Assembly: GCA_965222015.1 (NCBI GenBank)
Contig: CBDCTL010000023.1
Coordinates: 434,001-498,000 of the forward strand
Length of the DNA stretch: 64,000 nucleotides
DNA from: JANQPX01 sp965222015
Lineage (GTDB): Bacteria > Pseudomonadota > Alphaproteobacteria > Geminicoccales > Geminicoccaceae
Direction of reading: 5' to 3'
Shown: in pieces, positions 59,676 through 64,000 of the stretch
How positions within the stretch are numbered: position 1 is the first letter of the stretch
How the letters are laid out: each line of letters starts with the position of its first letter
Notes under the pieces: generated by a model
What the model was told of the DNA's origin: nothing
What the model saw: the letters and a program-made list of their open reading frames with translations, nothing else
Databases searched by the model: none
Translations under genes and position numbers: made by a program

Positions 59676-62649
59676 CGGATCTCTCCCAGACTGGCCATGG
59701 GTTCGCTCGGCAGCGTCGGCAAAGGGCAGCGAAACGGCGGCAGGCCGGGCTTGCTGGTCAGGTCGACCGCGCCCGTGCCTTCGCCCTTGATATAGGCGAG
59801 GCCCTGGTCGGCGACGCGGGCTTCGAGCCCGCCGTCCCGGCTCACCATCTCCATGCCGGCGGGAAGCGGCGCACCCTTCGCGTCGACGAGGGTCGCGAGC
59901 GCGGTGCGGTTGGTCCTGACGTCGAAAGCCACGTGGACGCCGGAGCGGTCATAGGGGACGGCGACCAGCTCGTCCGCCTTGATCTCGGCATCCAGCGGCA
60001 GGTCCTCGGCCTTGATGCGAATTCTGTTGGCCTGATAAGGGTTTAGCCGCGGAAGAAAGAGATAGCCGTCGCCGTCCGTCCTGCCGACCTCGCGGTTCTC
60101 CAGATAGACCGTGACGTCGGGATGGCCGGGCAGGGCGACCATGCCGAAGGCGCGGCCGAGGCGGCGCGAGAGCGCCGGACGACCGTCGATCAGCCCGACC
60201 GAGCCGGAAAGGTTGGCGCGCGCGGTCAGCTGGTCCTCCGAATAGACCGCGTCGATCTGGCCCGTGGCCTGGGATGCGTCGTAGCGGAGCGATGCGTCGA
60301 CCCTGCGCGGTGTCTCGCCGAATTCCGTGGCCAGACGGTAGCTTCCGCCCAGATCCGTGCCGCCGCGCCCGCGCCGGTACTGCACGCGCCCGCCGCTCGC
60401 CTCGTCGCGCAGACTGGCGCTCGCGGTCATCGATCGCACCGGCGAGAGCGGCAGGGAATAGGAGGCGGTGAGCGCATAATCCTCCTCGGGCCTGATCACG
60501 CCGAGCCCGCTCAGGAGGAAGGAGCCCGGCCCGAGCGGCACGCTGTAATTGGCGACCACGGAGCGGCGATCGCGATCGTCGCGCGTCTCGGTGTTGATCA
60601 GGATCGCGCCGAGCCGGCCGACCTCGCCGAGACCGACGCCGAGCGCCGCCTGGTCGGTGCGCTTGATCGGCTCCCGGTCCTGGCCGATCTGCCGGAATTT
60701 TTCGTCGGCATATTCGGTCCTGAGACCGACATTGAAATTGCGGCCGCGATATTCGTAGTCGGCGAACGCCTCGTAGCCCTCGCCGGCGTCGTCGTCGCGC
60801 GAGCCGATCACGCCGGCGCTGACCAGGCCGTAGTTGCCGAGCAGGGCAGCGCCGCCGAGACCGAAGGCCTGGCGGTCGTCGGCGATTTCCGCGCGCACGT
60901 CGCCGGTGATCGCGTCGGTGAAGCCGTAGCTCTCGCTGCCGATCAGGAGCGGGCGGCCGTAGTCGAAATCGGCGTCGTTGAAGCGCTCGCGCTCGAAGCC
61001 GAGCTCGACCGAATAGTCGGAAAGGCCCTCCTTCAAAAGGCGCGGGCTGACATAGTAGCTCTGGGTCAGAAACTGCTCGCGGCCGAGAAGGTCGGTGACG
61101 CGCAACTGCACCTCGCCCGCCCCGGTCACCACCGGCAGATTGTCGATCTCGAACGGCCCGGCCGGCACCTCCTCGGAAACGCGCACCGTATTGTTCAAGA
61201 AAACCTCGGCGACGGAGTTCTGCTCGGCGAGGCCGCCGATGGTGGGGAGCGGGAAGGTCACGAAGCTGGGATCGGTCGAAAAATTGCTCGCGAGCTGGAC
61301 GCCGCCGAAGCGCACCGGACGGCCGAGCGTGCCCGACGAGGTCACCGAATCGCCGACCCGCACGCTCGCCCGCCGGTCCGGGAAATCCCTGGTCAGCGTG
61401 GTCTCGAGGCGGACCAGCTCGGCATCCTCCGTGACGTCGCCGAGGCGGAAGTCGCTGACCAGCACGCCGTATTCGTTGAACGCCCCCACCTCCAGCAGCG
61501 CGTCCAGACGCTCGCGCACGCCGTCGCCGGTGAGGAAAAGGGCGTCATAGTCGAGAAAGGCGCCGCGGCCGGACTGCGGCGGCAGGGTCGAGGCGCGGGC
61601 CGACTCGATCTCGGTCGCCTCGAAGGCGGAGACGGGAAGCGTGATGTCCAGGGTGAGCGTTCGGTCGTCGAAGCTGGAGCGGGCGCCATCGAGCGCGTCG
61701 ACGGGGTAGAAGGGCTCGCCGTTGAAGGTGAGGATGCGATCCTCGTCGAGGACCACGCGCCAGCCCCGCAGGTCGACCACGCGCAGCGCCCATTCGTCGT
61801 TCGGGCCCTGAATGGCGAACGCGCCCTCGCTCACGGTCTCGCCGTTCAGCGACACCGCGGTCAGGCTTTCGCGCCACTCGTCGGACTGCAGGAGCGGCAG
61901 ATCGAGGGGATCGCGGCGCCGGACCGCACCGTCCGCCTCCCCCGCCCGCCTGCCGCCGGCGACCACGCCGCCGAGCGCCGCGCCCGGGAAACCGGCGGGG
62001 ACCAGTTCCGCCTCGTCGCCGGACGGCCCCGCCGCCGGCACCACCTCCCAGCCGTCGGCCGAGGGTGCGATCGCACCGAGCGGCGTCGGCCCCGACGCGG
62101 CCGCGTCGAGCGCCTCGTCATCGGCCATGGCGAGGCCGGCGTCGTGCAGCACGATCGGCGCATCGAGGCCGATGAGGCCGCCTGCGAGACCGCCATCGCC
62201 CAGCACGACCGCCGACGGTACCGTGACCGGCAGCGGCTTCGGCGGCAGGCTCGACGACAGATCGTGCCCGCCATCCTCGACCACCAGCCGCGCCGGCATC
62301 TTCGGATAGCTGACGCCCACGAACTCCAGAACGCCCGCCTCGTGGTCGAGCGCCACATGCTTCACCAGGATCGGCAAAAGCGGCAGGAAATGATCGCCAT
62401 AGAGCCGCACCGGCACCAGCTTCGGCAGATCCGGCGGCAGCTTTTCGGCGAGATCGCGCAGACGAAGCAGCGGGCCATGATCGGCATCGTCCACCAGCGC
62501 CGCTTTTTCGGCGAGCAGACGCCCCGCAGCGCGAACCTCCACGAAGCGCGTCCGCGGATCGGACGCAGCCCCCTCGCCGAAACGCCCTGAAGGCCGAAGA
62601 TGACGACCCCGATCAGCCCCAGCGCCAGCCACGCATGCGATCCATGCAT
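59666..62649 (-). pseudogene. Chaperone-usher outer-membrane usher, signal peptide out of frame
   Basis: The mature part (about 62560 down to 59666) is one open frame of an FimD/PapC-type usher. It has an N-terminal domain (RTRFVEVRAAGRLLAEKAALVDD), barrel and plug strands, the GRPLLIGSESYGFTDAITGDVRAEI block and a C-terminal domain ending before SCPU2. The only signal peptide (MHGSHAWLALGLIGVVIFGLQGVSA, ATG at 62649) lies in another frame. One added G in the run of five at 62569-62573 would join them. As it stands, the in-frame starts at 62668 or 62902 give no signal peptide. Either a recent loss or a sequencing error. Confidence 0.75.
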
Positions 62650-62671
62650 TGTGGCACGCCACTGTCATCGA

Positions 62672-62732
62672 CTTGCCTGACACGAGCAACGCCCGCCGGT
62701 GGCTTGCCTGACACTGACGCCAACGCCCGGCG
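62672..62732 (-). repeat. Short direct repeat upstream of the usher start
   Basis: Two imperfect copies start with CTTGCCTGACAC, at 62672-62699 and 62703-62732, each going on to AACGCCCG. They lie in the spacer between the broken chaperone and the usher signal peptide. Confidence 0.55.
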
Positions 62733-62918
62733 CCAAGCGACCGACTTCTGGTCGTGGTTCGAGCGTTGGGTGGGCATGGATGGGGGCTCCTCGCATGTGA
62801 GAGGTCGAGCGGAGATCGGCCACCGAGACAGTCGCCTTTTCTCGGAATCAGAGATTGAGCCTGTGTTAGCTCTTCGGGCGGAGTGATCACGACGGTTTCC
62901 ATGGGGCCCGATGTTGTT

Positions 62919-63605
62919 TTAGCCTTTAGATTTAGATCGGCCCTTTAGATCACCGAATGTGACGTCGAGTGGCCATGATCGCCTTTCGCCTGCAAAGATG
63001 TATGCCTGGCCTGCGTTCGTATGAAAGATTGGCCTTTGTCATTTGCCAAATAAACGTTCGTGAACTTGCAGATGAGCAGACTTCCGCCATTGTTCGTTAA
63101 TACTAATTCAGCGGCACCATCTTCCAATAGGTTCTAGGCGACCATTGCGGCTCACCTTTGAGCCTCTTGGTGACGAAGATACTGGCATGCTGACATCGAA
63201 AATTAAACTTGAACACCCTATTTCAACCTCGGAGGGAACTTCAGACAATCAGCATTCGATAGGTTCGTTCACGCTTCGATCCATAGGGTTTCGACAATCC
63301 AATCCTGACAAGCTGCTGCTCTTGACCTGGCCCAACCTCGAAAATTGGGGGTACCGCCAAGAATCTTGTTTGTTGGCTTCAAGATCTCAAAATTGGCCGA
63401 GTTCCTCCCAAACATACGGCTTGAAGCTGAACAGTCGTCGCAACCGCTCGCGTATTACTTCATCCAGATAGTTTCACCAATCGGTTGTTTCAGAAGCAAG
63501 GCTGATCTTCATCAGGGCGAAACAGACAAAGCGTGGGCACCATTGCATGCGCGAACATTGAGGTAAACAAGAAATCCAACAAGAGGCACTTAGCATGTTC
63601 AGCAT
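62919..63605 (-). pseudogene. Fimbrial (SCPU-type) periplasmic chaperone, frameshifted remnant
   Basis: Pieces in successive frames add up to a pilus chaperone: ANFEILKPTNKIL; AVPPIFEVGPGQEQQL and VRIGLSKPYG through ERTYRMLIV; EVPSEVEIGCSSLIFDVSMPVSSSP; GAAELVLTNNGGSLLICKFTNVYLAND; and GQAYIFAGERRSWPLDVTF before a TAA (62919-62921). The order is that of a chaperone, with the PxxF/QxxR-type core, second-domain strands and the final GYxLxGxxRxWPL-type strand. At least four frame changes separate them. Composition is AT-richer than the intact genes. Confidence 0.75.
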
Positions 63606-63705
63606 GATATTATATCTCTATGAAGCTTAGACTTAGTTATTGAGGCGGACAGCCGCGAAGATTGCGCTACGGCTGGCTGTCGTCTCATCTCAAAGACTTG
63701 TGGGA

Positions 63706-64000
63706 CTAGAACGTAGCCGTCGCAGTAATTGTCTGCGAATAGGTGCCTACGGCCTTTCCCGTTTGGCCGGTTGGAATCGTCGCATTCAGCGAGTTGGTTC
63801 AGTGCTGCATTGCCCGTATCATCGACAACTCGTATGAGCTGACGGTCGTATTGAACGCATCGGTGCCATTGCCCCATTTGGCCGCCGCCATGTGAGCGGA
63901 TCAGCAATGACGTAGTTGAGACTGTCCAGTACCGGTGCCACTGGTCATCTGAGCAAGCGATCGCCGGCCCGCTGTGAAATCGTCACTCCCGTCCGCGCGT
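63706..64000 (-). pseudogene. SCPU domain protein, frameshifted remnant (continues beyond window)
   Basis: Pieces in different frames resemble the C-terminal half of an SCPU domain: RSLAQMTSGTGTGQSQ, LNYVIADPLT, AAAKWGNGTDAFNTTVSS and, last, IPTGQTGKAVGTYSQTITATATF followed by TAG (63706-63708). The order matches SCPU proteins (LNYxLYxD, WGxGT, GxYxDTVTVTVxF). At least two or three frame changes are needed. It is cut by the window edge, and is probably the first gene of the operon. Confidence 0.7.

Noticed and set aside
60122..62590. Plus-strand open frame of 822 codons opposite the usher
   Set aside because: The minus strand carries the usher blocks; the plus frame is Arg/Ala-rich without motifs.
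63145..63566. Plus-strand frames of 73-108 codons at the right end
   Set aside because: They overlap the chaperone remnant on the other strand and have no recognisable motif.

Overview
The window is chromosomal DNA of a high-GC alphaproteobacterium. The evidence is the gene order tig-clpP-clpX-lon-hupB, a DUF1476 (F1-ATPase zeta inhibitor) gene followed by a DUF1674/SDHAF4-like gene, and the run dac-tmk-holB-metG-tatD-MBL. The genus cannot be fixed from sequence alone; a Rhodospirillales/Geminicoccales-type or rhizobial-type lineage is plausible. Most genes use GC-rich codons. The AT-rich parts are a few promoter regions (about 2000-2200, 4140-4225, 26930-27160, 41320-41550), a small island (49.3-50.4 kb) and the decayed right end (62.9-64 kb).

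Layout, left to right. 1-1722 (minus): a 4-hydroxyproline epimerase-type gene and a truncated 3-hydroxyisobutyrate dehydrogenase-family gene. 2204-3598: a polyprenyl-phosphate sugar transferase of the exosortase-associated (EpsB/TIGR03013-like) type. 3758-4848 (minus): a TetR regulator and a small gene whose promoter lies between two perfect 15-bp operators. 4954-5646 (minus): gpmA. 6754-14704: a dppABCDF dipeptide importer operon whose cistrons are separated by 0.1-1 kb gaps filled with palindromic repeats. 14860-16091: rsmI and a yraN-like gene, then tRNA-Leu(UAG). 16371-22998: tig, clpP, clpX, lon, hupB. 23289-26854: GNAT proteins, a LarA-type racemase, a DMT transporter and a small membrane protein. 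27163-29820 (minus): pepN.

29924-41262 (minus) is one seven-gene operon: prsK (histidine kinase), prsR (sigma-54 activator), prsT (TPR protein), an asparagine-synthase-like amidotransferase, two glycosyltransferases and a FemAB-family protein. These are the accessory genes of XrtA/PEP-CTERM exopolysaccharide loci. A divergent outer-membrane beta-barrel gene (41597-42937) has strongly acidic loops. No exosortase and no PEP-CTERM substrate is visible in the window.

43016-49224: Fe-ADH, SDR, glycine-zipper lipoprotein, DMT transporter, DUF1674, DUF1476, NRDE protein and a YpfJ-type zinc peptidase. 49313-51256 is an accessory patch: an AT-richer orphan gene, parDE, a copied fragment of the neighbouring MBL gene and a cNMP-binding-domain gene. 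51279-58583 (minus) carries housekeeping genes for PhnP-like MBL hydrolase, TatD, MetG, HolB, Tmk, a D,D-carboxypeptidase and an MltB-type transglycosylase. 58704-64000 (minus) is a chaperone-usher operon of the spore-coat-U (SCPU) type in decay: the first SCPU gene and the chaperone are broken by several frameshifts, the usher has its signal peptide in another frame, and two SCPU-type genes at the end of the operon remain open.

The most unusual signals are repeats. One family is a small perfect palindrome with variable arms, laid on or next to the stop codons of at least five genes and followed by a conserved motif pair; it forms a short array between two convergent genes at 44982-45195. The second family is a 76-77 bp imperfect palindrome present once in each of the three large gaps of the dpp operon.
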